Source of the DNA: Marinobacter sp. 1-4A
Lineage (GTDB): Bacteria; Pseudomonadota; Gammaproteobacteria; Pseudomonadales; Oleiphilaceae
Reading direction: 5' to 3'
Length of the DNA stretch: 64,000 bases
Assembly (NCBI RefSeq): GCF_016597725.1
Contig: NZ_VCGY01000005.1
Location: 124,001 to 188,000, forward strand
Under the pieces are notes generated by a model. It did not search any database and was not told where the DNA came from. It was given only the letters and a program-made list of their open reading frames with translations. Positions within the stretch are counted from its first letter, which is position 1; every line of letters begins with the position of its first letter. The translations under genes were made by a program, and so were the position numbers. Below are positions 53,559 through 63,222 of this stretch, in pieces.

Positions 53559-53969
53559 ATGAAAGCAGCCACAGTTAAGCCAAACCTGCGCAACCAGCAA
53601 CGTGTGGATATTGTGAGTGACATCGTTATCGAAAAACCGGATGGGTGCCAACTCACCTGCAAGATATCCAACCTGTCGCGTACCGGCGTTATGGTTTGCT
53701 GCAACCAAAAAACGGCAGACCAACTTATACCTCGCCTGCAAGCCCCTACTCCGGGAAACTGGATTGATGTAAAAGCCCATTTTTCTGTGCCAGTCGTTGC
53801 GACTCAACCTGTATCTATTTTCGCCACTGGGCACATTGTTCACCTCAGGCGCATGGCACGGGACGAGTTTCAGCTCGGTATTCAGTTTGAAGATTTTGAA
53901 GGCAATGGCTTTGATTACGTAGACCGGTATGTACGCAAACTTCTATCCGACATGCGCAAACCAGCCTAA
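53559..53969 (+). CDS. PilZ-domain c-di-GMP-binding protein
   Basis: A 136-residue single-domain PilZ protein. Both c-di-GMP-binding signatures are intact: RxxxR (R11-R15, RNQQR) and NxSxxG (N38-G43, NLSRTG). It should bind cyclic di-GMP; the output partner is unknown. It stands alone, divergent from rimO, and is followed by a short hairpin before cysD. Confidence 0.88.
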   Translation: MKAATVKPNLRNQQRVDIVSDIVIEKPDGCQLTCKISNLSRTGVMVCCNQKTADQLIPRLQAPTPGNWIDVKAHFSVPVVATQPVSIFATGHIVHLRRMARDEFQLGIQFEDFEGNGFDYVDRYVRKLLSDMRKPA

Positions 53970-53993
53970 CCCCGCGAAACCAGATCATCCAAC

Positions 53994-54017
53994 CCCGTTA
54001 GTTGCCGCGCTAACGGG
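53994..54017 (+). terminator. Hairpin after the PilZ gene
   Basis: A perfect 8-bp stem (CCCGTTAG at 53994-54001, CTAACGGG at 54010-54017) lies 24 bp after the PilZ stop. The following sequence is only moderately T-rich. It is a plausible terminator separating the PilZ gene from cysDN. Confidence 0.5.
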
Positions 54018-54137
54018 AGCGCTATATTTCTATAACTTAAAACTCTAACTGCAACGCTTCTTATAGCCATATCGGCTCTGATACAATCAATAAACTAATT
54101 TGCACGCCCTCAAGGCCCGCTGCGGCAACGGATTATC

Positions 54138-55046
54138 ATGACCACATACAACCTTACGCATCTAAAACAACTGGAAGCGGAAAGCATCCACATCATCCGG
54201 GAAGTGGCTGCCGAGTTTGATAACCCGGTGATGCTCTACTCCATTGGCAAAGATTCAGCGGTTATGCTGCACCTTGCCCGCAAAGCTTTTTACCCCGGAA
54301 AAATGCCTTTCCCCTTGATGCACGTAGACACCACCTGGAAGTTTCGGGACATGATCGATTTCCGGGAACGTAAGGTAAAGGAATATGGGCTGGACCTGAT
54401 TGTTCACACGAATCAGGATGGTGTGGATCAAGGCATTGGCCCCTTTACCCATGGCAGCGCAAAGCATACAGACGTGATGAAAACCCAAGCCCTTAAACAG
54501 GCGCTGGACAAGTACGGCTTTGATGCCGCTTTCGGTGGTGCCCGCAGGGACGAAGAAAAGTCCCGGGCCAAAGAGCGCGTATATTCCTTCCGCGACGAAT
54601 ACCACCGCTGGGACCCCAAAAATCAGCGCCCTGAACTCTGGAACACGTATAACGGCAAAGTGAACAAGGGCGAAAGCATTCGCGTATTCCCACTGTCTAA
54701 CTGGACAGAATTGGATATTTGGCAATACATCTATCTGGAAAACATCGAGATTGTTCCCTTGTACTACTCGGCAGTTCGCCCGGTGGTTGAGCGCGATGGG
54801 TCGCTGATCATGGTGGACGACGACCGTATGCCCCTGAAAGAGGGTGAAAAGCCGATGATGAAATCCATCCGCTTCCGCACTTTGGGCTGCTACCCGCTGA
54901 CCGGCGCCATTGAATCCGAGGCAGATACATTGCCGGAAATCATTCAGGAAATGCTGCTGGCCACCAGCTCAGAACGTCAGGGCCGCGTGATTGATCACGA
55001 TTCGGCTGGCTCCATGGAACAGAAAAAACGCGAAGGGTACTTCTGA
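54138..55046 (+). CDS. cysD: Sulfate adenylyltransferase subunit 2
   Basis: The catalytic subunit of ATP sulfurylase, 302 residues, making adenosine phosphosulfate in assimilatory sulfate reduction. It has the PP-loop [14 protein letters not shown] and the [16 protein letters not shown] and [14 protein letters not shown] stretches. TACAAT at 54082-54087 could be the -10 box. cysN begins 1 bp after the stop. Confidence 0.96.
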   Translation: MTTYNLTHLKQLEAESIHIIREVAAEFDNPVMLYSIGKDSAVMLHLARKAFYPGKMPFPLMHVDTTWKFRDMIDFRERKVKEYGLDLIVHTNQDGVDQGIGPFTHGSAKHTDVMKTQALKQALDKYGFDAAFGGARRDEEKSRAKERVYSFRDEYHRWDPKNQRPELWNTYNGKVNKGESIRVFPLSNWTELDIWQYIYLENIEIVPLYYSAVRPVVERDGSLIMVDDDRMPLKEGEKPMMKSIRFRTLGCYPLTGAIESEADTLPEIIQEMLLATSSERQGRVIDHDSAGSMEQKKREGYF

Positions 55047-55047
55047 T

Positions 55048-56706
55048 ATGTCACATCAATCTGATCTTATTGCCGACGACATTCAGGCCTACCTGAAACA
55101 ACACGAAAACAAGGAACTGCTGCGCCTGCTCACCTGCGGCAGCGTCGACGACGGCAAAAGCACCCTTATCGGTCGCCTGCTGCACGACACCAAAATGATC
55201 TACGAAGATCACATGGCCAGCCTGAAAACCGACAGCGCCAAGATGGGCACCACTGGTGAAAAGCTGGATCTTGCTCTGCTGGTTGATGGCTTGCAGGCCG
55301 AGCGCGAGCAAGGCATTACTATTGATGTTGCCTACCGCTACTTCTCCACCGACAAGCGCAAGTTCATCATTGCCGATACGCCGGGACATGAGCAGTACAC
55401 CCGCAACATGGCTACCGGCGCATCTACGGCTCAGGTTGCGATTCTGATGATTGACGCCCGCCGCGGTGTATTAACGCAAACCCGCCGCCACTCCTACATT
55501 GCCTCACTGCTGGGCATCCGGCACATCGTTGTGGCGGTGAACAAGATGGATCTGGTGGATTTCAGCGAAGATCGCTTCAATGAGATCAGAGAAGAATACC
55601 TCTCGTTTGCCGCCAAACTCGGTCTGAAAGACATCCGCTTTGTACCCATCTCGGCACTGGAAGGCGACAACGTAGTCAACCGCAGTGAGAACACCCCTTG
55701 GTTTAACGGCCAGCCACTAATGGACATTCTGGAAACGGTGGAAGTAAACCGCGACAAGAACCTGGAACACTTCCGGTTCCCCGTGCAATACGTCACCCGC
55801 CCCAACCTGAACTTTCGCGGCTTCTGCGGCACCATCGCCTCTGGCGTCATCCGCCCTGGCGACAAGGTAATGGCCCTGCCCTCACGGCGTACCAGTACCA
55901 TCAAGGAAGTTGTAACGTTTGATGGCAATCTAGACGAAGCTTATATTGACCAAGCCGTTACACTGACGCTGGAAGATGAGATTGATATCAGTCGTGGCGA
56001 CATGCTGGTTAAACCGGAAGACGAGCCGGAAGTGGGCAACCGTTTTAAGGCCAACATCGTGTGGATGGCAGATGCGCCTTTGCATACCGGCCGCCTTTAC
56101 GACATCAAGCTGGGACCCACATTCACATCGGGCACGGTTCGCAAGATTCACTATCAGACTGACGTAAACACGCTGGAGCAGCATGCCAATCCTGCCCTGT
56201 TGCAGGTGAATGAAATTGGCCTGTGTGATCTGACCCTGAGCCAGCCCATCGCCTTTGACGCCTACCAGCGTAACCATGCCACTGGCAGCTTTATTGTGAT
56301 CGACAGGCTTACAAACGTGACTGTTGGTGCGGGCATGATTGATAGCTTGGCAGATACAGCAGGAACTCTGGAGCCCGTAAGCCCTGAGGAACGTGAGCGC
56401 AGATTGGCACAGAAGCCGATGATTATTGGCTGCTCGGGCAAACAGGCTCATGCCCTTGCCTTGGCGGTTGAACGGGCGCTGTTTGATCAAGGCAAAACGT
56501 CGGTGATTTTGAGCGAAGATAATGCCGGTGATGCCGACGACCGCCGCCGCACTGCGCAATTGCTGACCGCTTACGGGCTTGTAGCAATTGCCGTTGATCT
56601 GGGCACTGACATAGCCAACGTTTCCATAACAGCGGATAGCACGGACGAAGTGACAGGTGTTGCTGCAACGCTGGTGCAGGAACTGGTGCTCAACAAGCGG
56701 GTTTAA
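55048..56706 (+). CDS. cysN: Sulfate adenylyltransferase subunit 1 with degenerate APS-kinase-like tail
   Basis: The GTPase subunit of ATP sulfurylase. The first 450 residues are an elongation-factor-like GTPase with [15 protein letters not shown] (P loop), DTPGHEQY and NKMD, then two beta domains. The protein is 552 residues, about 75 longer than E. coli CysN. The extra tail (about 455-552) reads [29 protein letters not shown] and lines up with the start of a CysC APS kinase, but the Walker A glycine-rich loop is gone and the domain is half length. It is probably a decayed CysNC fusion. Confidence 0.93.
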   Translation: MSHQSDLIADDIQAYLKQHENKELLRLLTCGSVDDGKSTLIGRLLHDTKMIYEDHMASLKTDSAKMGTTGEKLDLALLVDGLQAEREQGITIDVAYRYFSTDKRKFIIADTPGHEQYTRNMATGASTAQVAILMIDARRGVLTQTRRHSYIASLLGIRHIVVAVNKMDLVDFSEDRFNEIREEYLSFAAKLGLKDIRFVPISALEGDNVVNRSENTPWFNGQPLMDILETVEVNRDKNLEHFRFPVQYVTRPNLNFRGFCGTIASGVIRPGDKVMALPSRRTSTIKEVVTFDGNLDEAYIDQAVTLTLEDEIDISRGDMLVKPEDEPEVGNRFKANIVWMADAPLHTGRLYDIKLGPTFTSGTVRKIHYQTDVNTLEQHANPALLQVNEIGLCDLTLSQPIAFDAYQRNHATGSFIVIDRLTNVTVGAGMIDSLADTAGTLEPVSPEERERRLAQKPMIIGCSGKQAHALALAVERALFDQGKTSVILSEDNAGDADDRRRTAQLLTAYGLVAIAVDLGTDIANVSITADSTDEVTGVAATLVQELVLNKRV

Positions 56707-56745
56707 TCGGGACCTTATTGGCAGGACTGGTTAGGTGGGTGTTTG

Positions 56746-56834
56746 CCGCGGGGCGGGGTGTCTTTTCTTCTGGAAAAACAACTCGCTTCGCTCAAACATC
56801 TTTTTCCTGCCAGAAAAGACACCCCGCCCCACGG
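56746..56834 (+). repeat. Second-family inverted-repeat element, copy E
   Basis: Arms at 56746-56778 and 56801-56834 pair over about 30 bp around a 22-nt core (CAACTCGCTTCGCTCAAACATC, one residue run split by no gap). The inner arm (CTTTTCT...GGAAAAA) and the core match copy F; the outer 16 bp are private to this copy but still pair. It lies between cysN and yejK. Confidence 0.8.
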
Positions 56835-56903
56835 CTATCAGGCTTTCCTGCCATTCTCTTTTTTTAGTCGTGAATGTATTTGGTGTACGTGGCAGAATCT
56901 GTG

Positions 56904-56932
56904 GCCCTGAAGGTTTCCTTCGGGGCTTTTTT
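56904..56932 (+). terminator. Intrinsic terminator upstream of yejK
   Basis: GCCCTGAAGG (56904-56913) pairs with CCTTCGGGGC (56917-56926) with one G·U pair and a 3-nt loop, followed by six Ts. It lies about 200 bp after cysN and 29 bp before yejK, so it would block read-through from cysDN. Confidence 0.75.
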
Positions 56933-56960
56933 GTTTCTTTAATTCGGGAATTCTCTGTTT

Positions 56961-57977
56961 ATGGCTATCAAGCACCTGCGCACCGCGTTTTCCAGTCAGT
57001 ATCAGCCGGGGCAACCTGCCCGCCTTCAGAGTGGCGAGGCGCTGCAGGAGCCGGGTGGCGATTATGAGGGCCTGCATAAGCAGATGAAGCGGCTGTTTAA
57101 CAGCAAGCCGGGCAAGAAGTACGGGCGATTCTCGGAGGATATTGGGGAGAGTCCGTTCAGTAGTTGGCTGAAGGACTATCTGGAGGACAAGCAGAGTTTT
57201 GCTTCGTTCACGAATCGAGTGTTTGGGCAGTGGCAGGAGTTGCTTACGAGTTGTCAGGAGGAGTTCGTGGGGCAACTTGTGGTTGTTCACGAGGCTCTTG
57301 CAGATTCAGACGTTGTTTACGTCATGGTTCTGGAGACTGACGGCGCTCTGCGCTTCGACGGCAATCAGGCTCTGGATACAACGGATGTGCTGAGCACGTC
57401 CCGCCTGAATCTTGCTATGCGGGTTGAATTGGATGACTGGCTTGGCGATAACGCCGCAGAGAACTACCTTACACTGGTTCATGCACGTGGAACTGGCGAG
57501 CCGGGAGAGCTGTTTATCCGGCTGTGTGGCTTCACCAATCAGATTGATGTTGAGAAGGAAACTCTGACGTTTCTGGATGCCGTGGAGGCGTTTGCAAAGT
57601 CTTCAGAGCCTGAGAAGGCTGGCGAAGTTCGCACTCGGGCTTATGAGTTCTGCAAGGAGCAGCATGCTTTGGGCGAGCCGGTTGCGATTGAGGCGCTCTC
57701 TGGTTACTTGGATGAGGATGAGCCGGGGCGTTTCAAGGAGTTTGCCAGCAAAACGGCGGAGTTACCGGAAAGTGGTGTACTGCATCCGGATCATCGGAAG
57801 GTGAAGAAGCTGGTGCGTATTGCTGGTTCTGGCGGCGGTATGAGTGTTTCTTTTTCTTCAGATTTGGTGAATCAGGCAATTTACTATGATCGCGACAAGG
57901 ATGCGCTGACGATTACTCGCCTGCCTAAGGCTTTGCGGGAGCAGTTGGAGCGGTATTTGGAGAATCGCGAGGAGTGA
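56961..57977 (+). CDS. yejK: Nucleoid-associated protein YejK/NdpA
   Basis: A 338-residue member of the NdpA family, a nucleoid-associated protein of unclear detailed role. The family pattern is seen in NSKPGKKYGRF, LQTD-like acidic stretches, GCGGMSVSFSSDLV-like Ser/Gly region and the RLPKALREQLE C-terminus. Its codon use is unlike its neighbours: glutamate is GAG 31 times and GAA 4 times, and lysine is almost always AAG, whereas cysD and trmH favour GAA. It is bracketed by repeat copies E and F. Confidence 0.85.
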   Translation: MAIKHLRTAFSSQYQPGQPARLQSGEALQEPGGDYEGLHKQMKRLFNSKPGKKYGRFSEDIGESPFSSWLKDYLEDKQSFASFTNRVFGQWQELLTSCQEEFVGQLVVVHEALADSDVVYVMVLETDGALRFDGNQALDTTDVLSTSRLNLAMRVELDDWLGDNAAENYLTLVHARGTGEPGELFIRLCGFTNQIDVEKETLTFLDAVEAFAKSSEPEKAGEVRTRAYEFCKEQHALGEPVAIEALSGYLDEDEPGRFKEFASKTAELPESGVLHPDHRKVKKLVRIAGSGGGMSVSFSSDLVNQAIYYDRDKDALTITRLPKALREQLERYLENREE

Positions 57978-58032
57978 TTCTTTCGATTGGCCTTGGCCCC
58001 GCTTGATTTACCTGCCACTTGGGCGGCTGGCT

Positions 58033-58120
58033 CCGCGGCGTGGTAAGGCTTTTCTTCTGGAAAAACAACTCGCTGCGCTCAGACATCTTTTTCCGGCAGA
58101 AAAGCCTTACCACACCACGG
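58033..58120 (+). repeat. Second-family inverted-repeat element, copy F
   Basis: Arms at 58033-58065 and 58088-58120 pair over 33 bp with a few G·U-compatible differences. The core (CAACTCGCTGCGCTCAGACATC) differs from copy E at two positions. The outer 16 bp (starting CCGCGGCGTGG) differ from copy E but pair with their own partner arm. It lies between the convergent yejK and trmH genes. Confidence 0.8.
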
Positions 58121-58148
58121 GCCGATCTGAGTGGAGAGATATATCTGA

Positions 58149-58880
58149 CTACTCGGTCTCTATGGTGGTGCTTTCGCTCCAACGGATGCGGCTTGCCCGC
58201 TGCACCCTTACTTTCTGCATCCAGCCTACTCCGTCGACCAGCTCACCAGTTTCGTGATCGATGGGTGGGTATGACAGGTTTCGGTCATCACAGTAGCGCT
58301 TGACGACGGGCTGACACCAACTGAAGAGTAGGCGATTATAGTCTTCATCTGGAATACGCCGATTATCGAACAAGCCAGCCTCTTTTCGCTGCCTTTGGGC
58401 TTCGGAAAGGATAATGGCGCAGGCGGCGGAGACGTTGAGGGATTCCACCATGCCCATCATAGGAATAACGATGTGTTCGTCTGCCTGCTCCGCTGCCCCG
58501 GCGCTTACGCCATCAACTTCATTACCCATGATTACGGTACAGGGAACAGTGAAGTCTGCGGAGCGGTAATCAATAGCCCGGTCTGATAGCTGCGCAGCAT
58601 AGAGTTTGTGGCCCTGTGCCTTCAGGCTCTCTATGGCCTCGTCCATGGTGCGATGGGTATGCGGCGTCACCCATTTAAAGCTGCCACCGGCAGTTTTCCG
58701 AAAAGCCCGAAAACCCTCTTTTGGCCAGACCACGTGCATATTCGCTAGCCCGAAGGCATCACAGGAGCGGAGTATCGCGGAGAGGTTTCGTGGTTTGTGG
58801 ACCTGATCGGTCAAAACACTCAGGTCCGGCTGGCGGGTGTTTAGTACCTGTTTAATACGGGCAAGTCGTTCGGGGGTCAT
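58149..58880 (-). CDS. trmH: tRNA (guanosine-18-2'-O)-methyltransferase
   Basis: A SPOUT-class methyltransferase of 243 residues with the N-terminal TrmH pattern MTPERLARIKQVLNTRQPDL, QVHKPRNLSAILRSCDAFG, the knot residues IVIPMMGMVESLNVSAACAI and VMGNEVDGVS. It methylates G18 in the tRNA D loop. No strong ribosome site precedes the ATG. Repeat copy C starts 30 bp upstream, in the promoter region. Confidence 0.93.
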   Translation of the reverse strand: MTPERLARIKQVLNTRQPDLSVLTDQVHKPRNLSAILRSCDAFGLANMHVVWPKEGFRAFRKTAGGSFKWVTPHTHRTMDEAIESLKAQGHKLYAAQLSDRAIDYRSADFTVPCTVIMGNEVDGVSAGAAEQADEHIVIPMMGMVESLNVSAACAIILSEAQRQRKEAGLFDNRRIPDEDYNRLLFSWCQPVVKRYCDDRNLSYPPIDHETGELVDGVGWMQKVRVQRASRIRWSESTTIETE

Positions 58881-58909
58881 GGGCTTTTTGAGTTATCTCG
58901 AAAGTTCGG

Positions 58910-59021
58910 GAAGCAGTTGGCGAGGTTCTTCCCAAAACTGTTGAGGGCCATGGACGGCCCGAAACAAGCGCACATGGATGTGCTTGTAGCGTGTTTTGGG
59001 AAGAACCTCGTCAACTGCTTC
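58910..59021 (+). repeat. GGA double-hairpin intergenic element, copy C
   Basis: Arms of 29 bp (58910-58938 and 58993-59021) pair with one G·U-compatible difference. The core has GGGCCATGGACGGCCC and GCACATGGATGTGC with GGA triplets at 58952 and 58976, 24 nt apart, then CTTGTAGCG. It lies in the 316-bp divergent gap between trmH and miaB; the rest of the gap shows no gene. Confidence 0.85.
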
Positions 59022-59196
59022 ATGCTCGGATTGTCAGAAACCGCGCATAATACCACAGCAAAACTGGCAGATTACCGAGACAACGCTGGTTGCAGAATGA
59101 TCACCCCGTTATAATACGCAGTTCTCCTTTTCAGAGCGCTCATTCCGGACATTTCATAATTCCGGGCGCCAAATACATCCAGTTGTGTTGAGACCC

Positions 59197-60543
59197 ATGG
59201 CCAAAAAGCTGTACATCAAAACCCACGGTTGCCAGATGAACGAATACGACTCATCCCGCATGGCCGACCTACTTAAAACCGGCGAAGCGGTGGAAATGAC
59301 CGAATCGCCAGATGACGCCGACATCCTGTTGCTAAACACCTGCTCCATCCGTGAAAAGGCACAGGAAAAGGTTTTCCATCAACTGGGTCGCTGGAAAAAG
59401 CTCAAAGCAAACAAGCCGGAACTGATTATCGGCGTGGGCGGCTGCGTCGCCAGCCAAGAAGGTCAGGCCATTCTTGATCGCGCACCCTATGTCGACATGG
59501 TCTTCGGCCCGCAAACCCTCCACCGCTTGCCGGATATGATTACCGAAGTGCGCATGAAAGGTAACGGCGTAGGCGTGGTGGATGTGAGCTTTCCGGAAAT
59601 CGAAAAGTTCGACAACCTGCCAGAACCAGGCGCCGACGGCCCGTCTGCATTCGTCTCTATCATGGAAGGCTGCAGCAAATACTGCACCTTCTGCGTGGTG
59701 CCCTACACTCGCGGCGAAGAAGTCAGCCGACCGGCCGACGACGTAATCGCAGAAGTTGCCCATTTAGCCAGCCAAGGCGTTAGGGAAGTAAACCTACTAG
59801 GCCAAAACGTTAACGCTTACCGCGGGGATACTCACGATGGCGATGTAATGGATCTGGCGGAACTGATCACCCTAATCGCCACCATCGACGGCATTGACCG
59901 CATTCGCTACACCACCTCGCATCCGGTTGAATTCACCGATGCAATGATTGAAGTCTACGAGCAGGTACCCGAACTCGTCAGCCACTTGCACCTGCCGGTA
60001 CAAAGCGGCTCCGATCGCATTCTGGCCGCCATGAAGCGCGGCCATACTGCACTGGAATACAAATCAAAACTACGTCGCCTGCGCAAGATTCGGCCTGACA
60101 TCAGCTTTTCTTCAGACTTCATTATTGGTTTCCCGGGTGAAACCGAGAAAGACTTTGAAGACACCATGAAGTTGATCAACGATATCGGTTTCGATATGTC
60201 CTTCAGCTTTGTTTACAGCGCCCGTCCGGGCACGCCGGCATCGGATCTACCTGATGAAACGCCGATGGAAGTTAAGAAGCAGCGCCTTAAAATCCTGCAG
60301 GATCGGATCAACCAAACGGTGATGGATATCAGCCGCAAGATGGTGGGCTCGACTCAGCGCATTCTCGTTACCGGTTTGTCGAAAAAGGATCCAGGCGAGT
60401 ATTCAGGTCGCACGGAGAACAACCGGATTGTAAACTTCCGGCATGAGAATCCGGAGGTGGTTGGCCACTTCATCGATGTTGAGATTGTTGAGGCTTACGC
60501 TAACTCTTTGAGGGGCGTGCCTGTGGATTCGGAGCTGCATTAG
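59197..60543 (+). CDS. miaB: tRNA-2-methylthio-N6-dimethylallyladenosine synthase MiaB
   Basis: A radical-SAM methylthiotransferase of 448 residues that modifies A37 of tRNAs reading U-starting codons. It has the UPF0004 cluster cysteines ([29 protein letters not shown]), the radical-SAM motif CSKYCTFC and a C-terminal TRAM domain. The ATG at 59197 gives the usual start; a GTG at 59185 would add four residues. Confidence 0.96.
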   Translation: MAKKLYIKTHGCQMNEYDSSRMADLLKTGEAVEMTESPDDADILLLNTCSIREKAQEKVFHQLGRWKKLKANKPELIIGVGGCVASQEGQAILDRAPYVDMVFGPQTLHRLPDMITEVRMKGNGVGVVDVSFPEIEKFDNLPEPGADGPSAFVSIMEGCSKYCTFCVVPYTRGEEVSRPADDVIAEVAHLASQGVREVNLLGQNVNAYRGDTHDGDVMDLAELITLIATIDGIDRIRYTTSHPVEFTDAMIEVYEQVPELVSHLHLPVQSGSDRILAAMKRGHTALEYKSKLRRLRKIRPDISFSSDFIIGFPGETEKDFEDTMKLINDIGFDMSFSFVYSARPGTPASDLPDETPMEVKKQRLKILQDRINQTVMDISRKMVGSTQRILVTGLSKKDPGEYSGRTENNRIVNFRHENPEVVGHFIDVEIVEAYANSLRGVPVDSELH

Positions 60544-60577
60544 GCATTGGCTCCTATGTGCTTGTGGTGTTGAGTAT

Positions 60578-60609
60578 GAGAGCGGCGGGAAGGCCGTCCC
60601 ACCACTCTC
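60578..60609 (+). other. Imperfect hairpin downstream of miaB
   Basis: GAGAG/CTCTC, GG/CC and GGGA/TCCC pair in series, separated by two C·A mismatches, around the loop AGGCCG. No T-run follows. It lies within the 368-bp miaB-phoH gap, which also holds repeat copy D and a leader hairpin but no gene. Confidence 0.35.
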
Positions 60610-60740
60610 TGCCAGCTCTGCTCTGGCATGCCAAACGCTTTTATAAACTTCTTAACGTGATGTCATCGGCATGGCAGTAAATCACCAAATAGCACCCAGC
60701 TACTTGTTTTTAACTTTTGGGCCAGCACATAGTCTAAAAA

Positions 60741-60853
60741 GGGTCTGAGCGAGGCCCTCCTCCCAAAAACGTGGAGGGCCAAGGATGGCCCGACCGAGCC
60801 CTACATGGACGTATTCACGGGCGCTTTTTGGGAGGAGGGCCTCGCTCAGACCC
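60741..60853 (+). repeat. GGA double-hairpin intergenic element, copy D
   Basis: A perfect 29-bp inverted repeat (60741-60769 and 60825-60853) encloses GGGCCAAGGATGGCCC and TACATGGACGTA, with GGA triplets at 60783 and 60807, 24 nt apart. The second stem differs from the other copies but keeps the loop pattern. It lies between miaB and phoH and is in sense orientation with both. Confidence 0.85.
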
Positions 60854-60877
60854 GTAAGCACCAAAGTCAGGTATACA

Positions 60878-60898
60878 TACTCCCAAAAGAAGGGAGTA
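60878..60898 (+). promoter_or_regulatory. Leader hairpin before phoH
   Basis: TACTCCC (60878-60884) and GGGAGTA (60892-60898) form a 7-bp perfect stem directly upstream of the CGGAG ribosome site of phoH. The right arm itself contains GGGAG, so the fold could hide or mimic a ribosome site. Confidence 0.35.
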
Positions 60899-60911
60899 AA
60901 ACGGAGAAAAT

Positions 60912-61907
60912 TTGAACACCAACGATTCCAGACAATTTGATTTACACCCGGCAGACCAACGCAGGCTTACCACCCTGTGTGGACAGTTTGATGAGAATTT
61001 GAAACACATCGAACGACGCCTGCAAGTCTCTATTAACCGACGAGGCCACCACTTCCGGGTGGAGGGTGAAACCGAACACGTTGCCGCAGCGGTAGAAGTG
61101 ATTCGCCACCTGTATCGGGAAACCGAAGCCACAGACGACATATCCCCAGACACCGTGCACCTGTACATCCGGGAAACGGGGTTTGAAAGGCTGCCCGAAG
61201 ACATACCCTTTGATGGCGCCGTCACCATCATCAAAACCCCCAAACTCACCGCCAAGCCCCGTGGCGCGAATCAGCAAAAGTATGTTCACAGCATTCGCTC
61301 CCACGACATTAACTTTGGCATTGGCCCCGCCGGTACAGGCAAGACCTGGTTAGCGGTAGCCTGCGCTGTGGAAGCACTGAAAGACGAGCAAGTGAAACGA
61401 ATTCTTTTGGTACGCCCAGCCGTCGAGGCGGGTGAGAAGCTTGGCTTCCTGCCCGGGGATCTAGCGCAGAAGGTCGATCCTTATCTGAGACCGCTATATG
61501 ACGCCCTCTATGAAATGCTTGGCTTTGATAACGTCACACGCTTGATTGAGAAAAGTGTGATCGAGATTGCGCCTCTGGCCTTCATGCGTGGTCGCACCCT
61601 GAACAACTCCTTTATTATTCTCGACGAAAGCCAGAACACCACCCGCGAGCAGATGAAAATGTTCCTAACCCGCATCGGCTTTGGGTCCACTGCAGTGATT
61701 ACCGGCGACACTACTCAGGTAGACCTTCCGCGCGGTCAAAACTCGGGGTTGATCCACGCGGCAACCGTTTTAAAAAATGTGACCGGCATCGGTTTTACGC
61801 GTTTTGAGGCCAAAGACGTGGTTCGGCACCCACTGGTCCAGCGAATTGTAGAAGCCTATGATTCAATCGACGAAGGAAGCAACAAAGGGAGCGACCGCAA
61901 ACAGTGA
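60912..61907 (+). CDS. PhoH-like P-loop ATPase (YbeZ)
   Basis: A 331-residue PhoH family protein with an N-terminal KH-like region (about 20-75) and a P-loop ATPase: Walker [14 protein letters not shown], Walker [12 protein letters not shown] and [15 protein letters not shown]. It is thought to act with YbeY in RNA/ribosome quality control. The start is TTG with CGGAG upstream. Its stop overlaps ybeY by 4 bp. Confidence 0.92.
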   Translation: MNTNDSRQFDLHPADQRRLTTLCGQFDENLKHIERRLQVSINRRGHHFRVEGETEHVAAAVEVIRHLYRETEATDDISPDTVHLYIRETGFERLPEDIPFDGAVTIIKTPKLTAKPRGANQQKYVHSIRSHDINFGIGPAGTGKTWLAVACAVEALKDEQVKRILLVRPAVEAGEKLGFLPGDLAQKVDPYLRPLYDALYEMLGFDNVTRLIEKSVIEIAPLAFMRGRTLNNSFIILDESQNTTREQMKMFLTRIGFGSTAVITGDTTQVDLPRGQNSGLIHAATVLKNVTGIGFTRFEAKDVVRHPLVQRIVEAYDSIDEGSNKGSDRKQ

Positions 61908-62377
61908 ATGAGCTGACGGTTGACTTCCAGAATGCATTCGATGGGTCTGGCGTGCCCGCTGGGCCACAGCTTCAAACTTGGGCTCAGGCGGCCTGGCTGG
62001 GTGCGGATCCATCGGAAGTGACGATTCGTATCGTCGATATTGAAGAGAGCCAGTCATTGAATCACCAATACCGAGGCAAGGACAAACCCACCAATGTGTT
62101 GTCCTTTCCATTTGAAGCGCCAGCCGGTATAACGGTGCCATTAGCAGGGGATCTCGTTATTTGTGCCCCAGTTGTGGAAAATGAGGCAAAATTACAACAC
62201 AAAGAACCATCGGCCCATTGGGCACATATGGTTATTCACGGTATGTTGCATCTTCAGGGATACGATCATATAAATGACGAAGATGCAGAGGCCATGGAAG
62301 CCTTGGAAATTCAATTGCTGGCAAAGTTTGGTTTCAGCAATCCCTACGAAGCAGAGGAAACGGTAAAAGACTCATGA
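61904..62377 (+). CDS. ybeY: Endoribonuclease YbeY
   Basis: A 157-residue zinc metalloprotein, with the metal-binding motif [11 protein letters not shown] and the [14 protein letters not shown] stretch. YbeY takes part in 16S rRNA 3' maturation and 70S quality control. The GTG start overlaps phoH by 4 bp, and its stop overlaps corC by 4 bp. Confidence 0.95.
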   Translation: MNELTVDFQNAFDGSGVPAGPQLQTWAQAAWLGADPSEVTIRIVDIEESQSLNHQYRGKDKPTNVLSFPFEAPAGITVPLAGDLVICAPVVENEAKLQHKEPSAHWAHMVIHGMLHLQGYDHINDEDAEAMEALEIQLLAKFGFSNPYEAEETVKDS

Positions 62378-63222
62378 GCGACGATCAGTCGAGTCGCAGT
62401 CAGGGCTCCAACAAGTCCTGGCTGGAGCGTATATCACACGCCTTCTCCAGCGGGCCGGAATCTATCGAAGACGTGCTGGAGGTTCTAAGAAGCGCGGAAA
62501 CTGAGGGCATCATCGACGCCGATGCCATGAGCATTATCGAAGGTGCCATGCAGGTGGTGGACATGCGAGTGGATGAAATTATGATCCCCCGCTCCCAAAT
62601 GGTCACTGTACGTGCGTCTCAGGATCCCAAAGAATACCTAGGTGAAATTATCCGGTCTGCCCATAGCCGCTTCCCGGTTATTGGCGATAGTCAGGATGAT
62701 GTTATCGGCGTGCTTCTTGCAAAAGATCTTCTGCCTCTGGCGCTTGATGACGATATGGACTGGTCGCACGTGCGCGAACTTCTGCGCCCCCCCACCTTTG
62801 TTCCTGAAAGCAAACGCCTGAACCAGTTGCTCAAGCAGTTCAAGGAAAACCGCAATCACATGGCCATAGTCGTGGACGAATACGGCGGCACGGCGGGTCT
62901 GGTAACCATTGAAGATGTGTTGGAGCAAATCGTCGGAGAAATCGAAGATGAACACGATTTCGACGAAGAAACACACATCAAGGCCCGAGGCGATGGCTCC
63001 CACGCCGTAAAGGCGGTCACCCCGGTTGATGATTTCAACGAGTTTTTTAATACCGGATTTGATGAAGAAGAATTCGACACCATTGGCGGCGTAGTACTCA
63101 AGGAATTTGGTCACCTGCCCAGACGTGGCGAAACGGTTGAATTTGGCGGCTTGCGCTTTACCATTGCCAACGCTGATAACCGTGTCATCCGTCTGTTACA
63201 GGTAACCCGTAGTGAGCCCTGA
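62374..63222 (+). CDS. corC: CorC/HlyC-type CBS protein
   Basis: A 282-residue soluble protein with a paired CBS domain (about 65-195, [43 protein letters not shown]) and a C-terminal CorC_HlyC domain. It is linked to magnesium/cobalt handling. It lies in the conserved phoH-ybeY-corC-lnt cluster and overlaps both neighbours. Confidence 0.93.
   Translation: MSDDQSSRSQGSNKSWLERISHAFSSGPESIEDVLEVLRSAETEGIIDADAMSIIEGAMQVVDMRVDEIMIPRSQMVTVRASQDPKEYLGEIIRSAHSRFPVIGDSQDDVIGVLLAKDLLPLALDDDMDWSHVRELLRPPTFVPESKRLNQLLKQFKENRNHMAIVVDEYGGTAGLVTIEDVLEQIVGEIEDEHDFDEETHIKARGDGSHAVKAVTPVDDFNEFFNTGFDEEEFDTIGGVVLKEFGHLPRRGETVEFGGLRFTIANADNRVIRLLQVTRSEP

Noticed and set aside
56746..58120. Reading copies E and F as ends of an insertion sequence carrying yejK
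   Set aside because: The two copies are in direct orientation, each is a complete inverted repeat on its own, and there is no transposase or target duplication visible.
47323..60853. Reading the long inverted-repeat elements as ordinary intrinsic terminators
   Set aside because: The A- and T-runs lie inside the stem next to the core, not after the 3' arm, and one copy (58910-59021) lies in a divergent promoter region where no terminator is expected.
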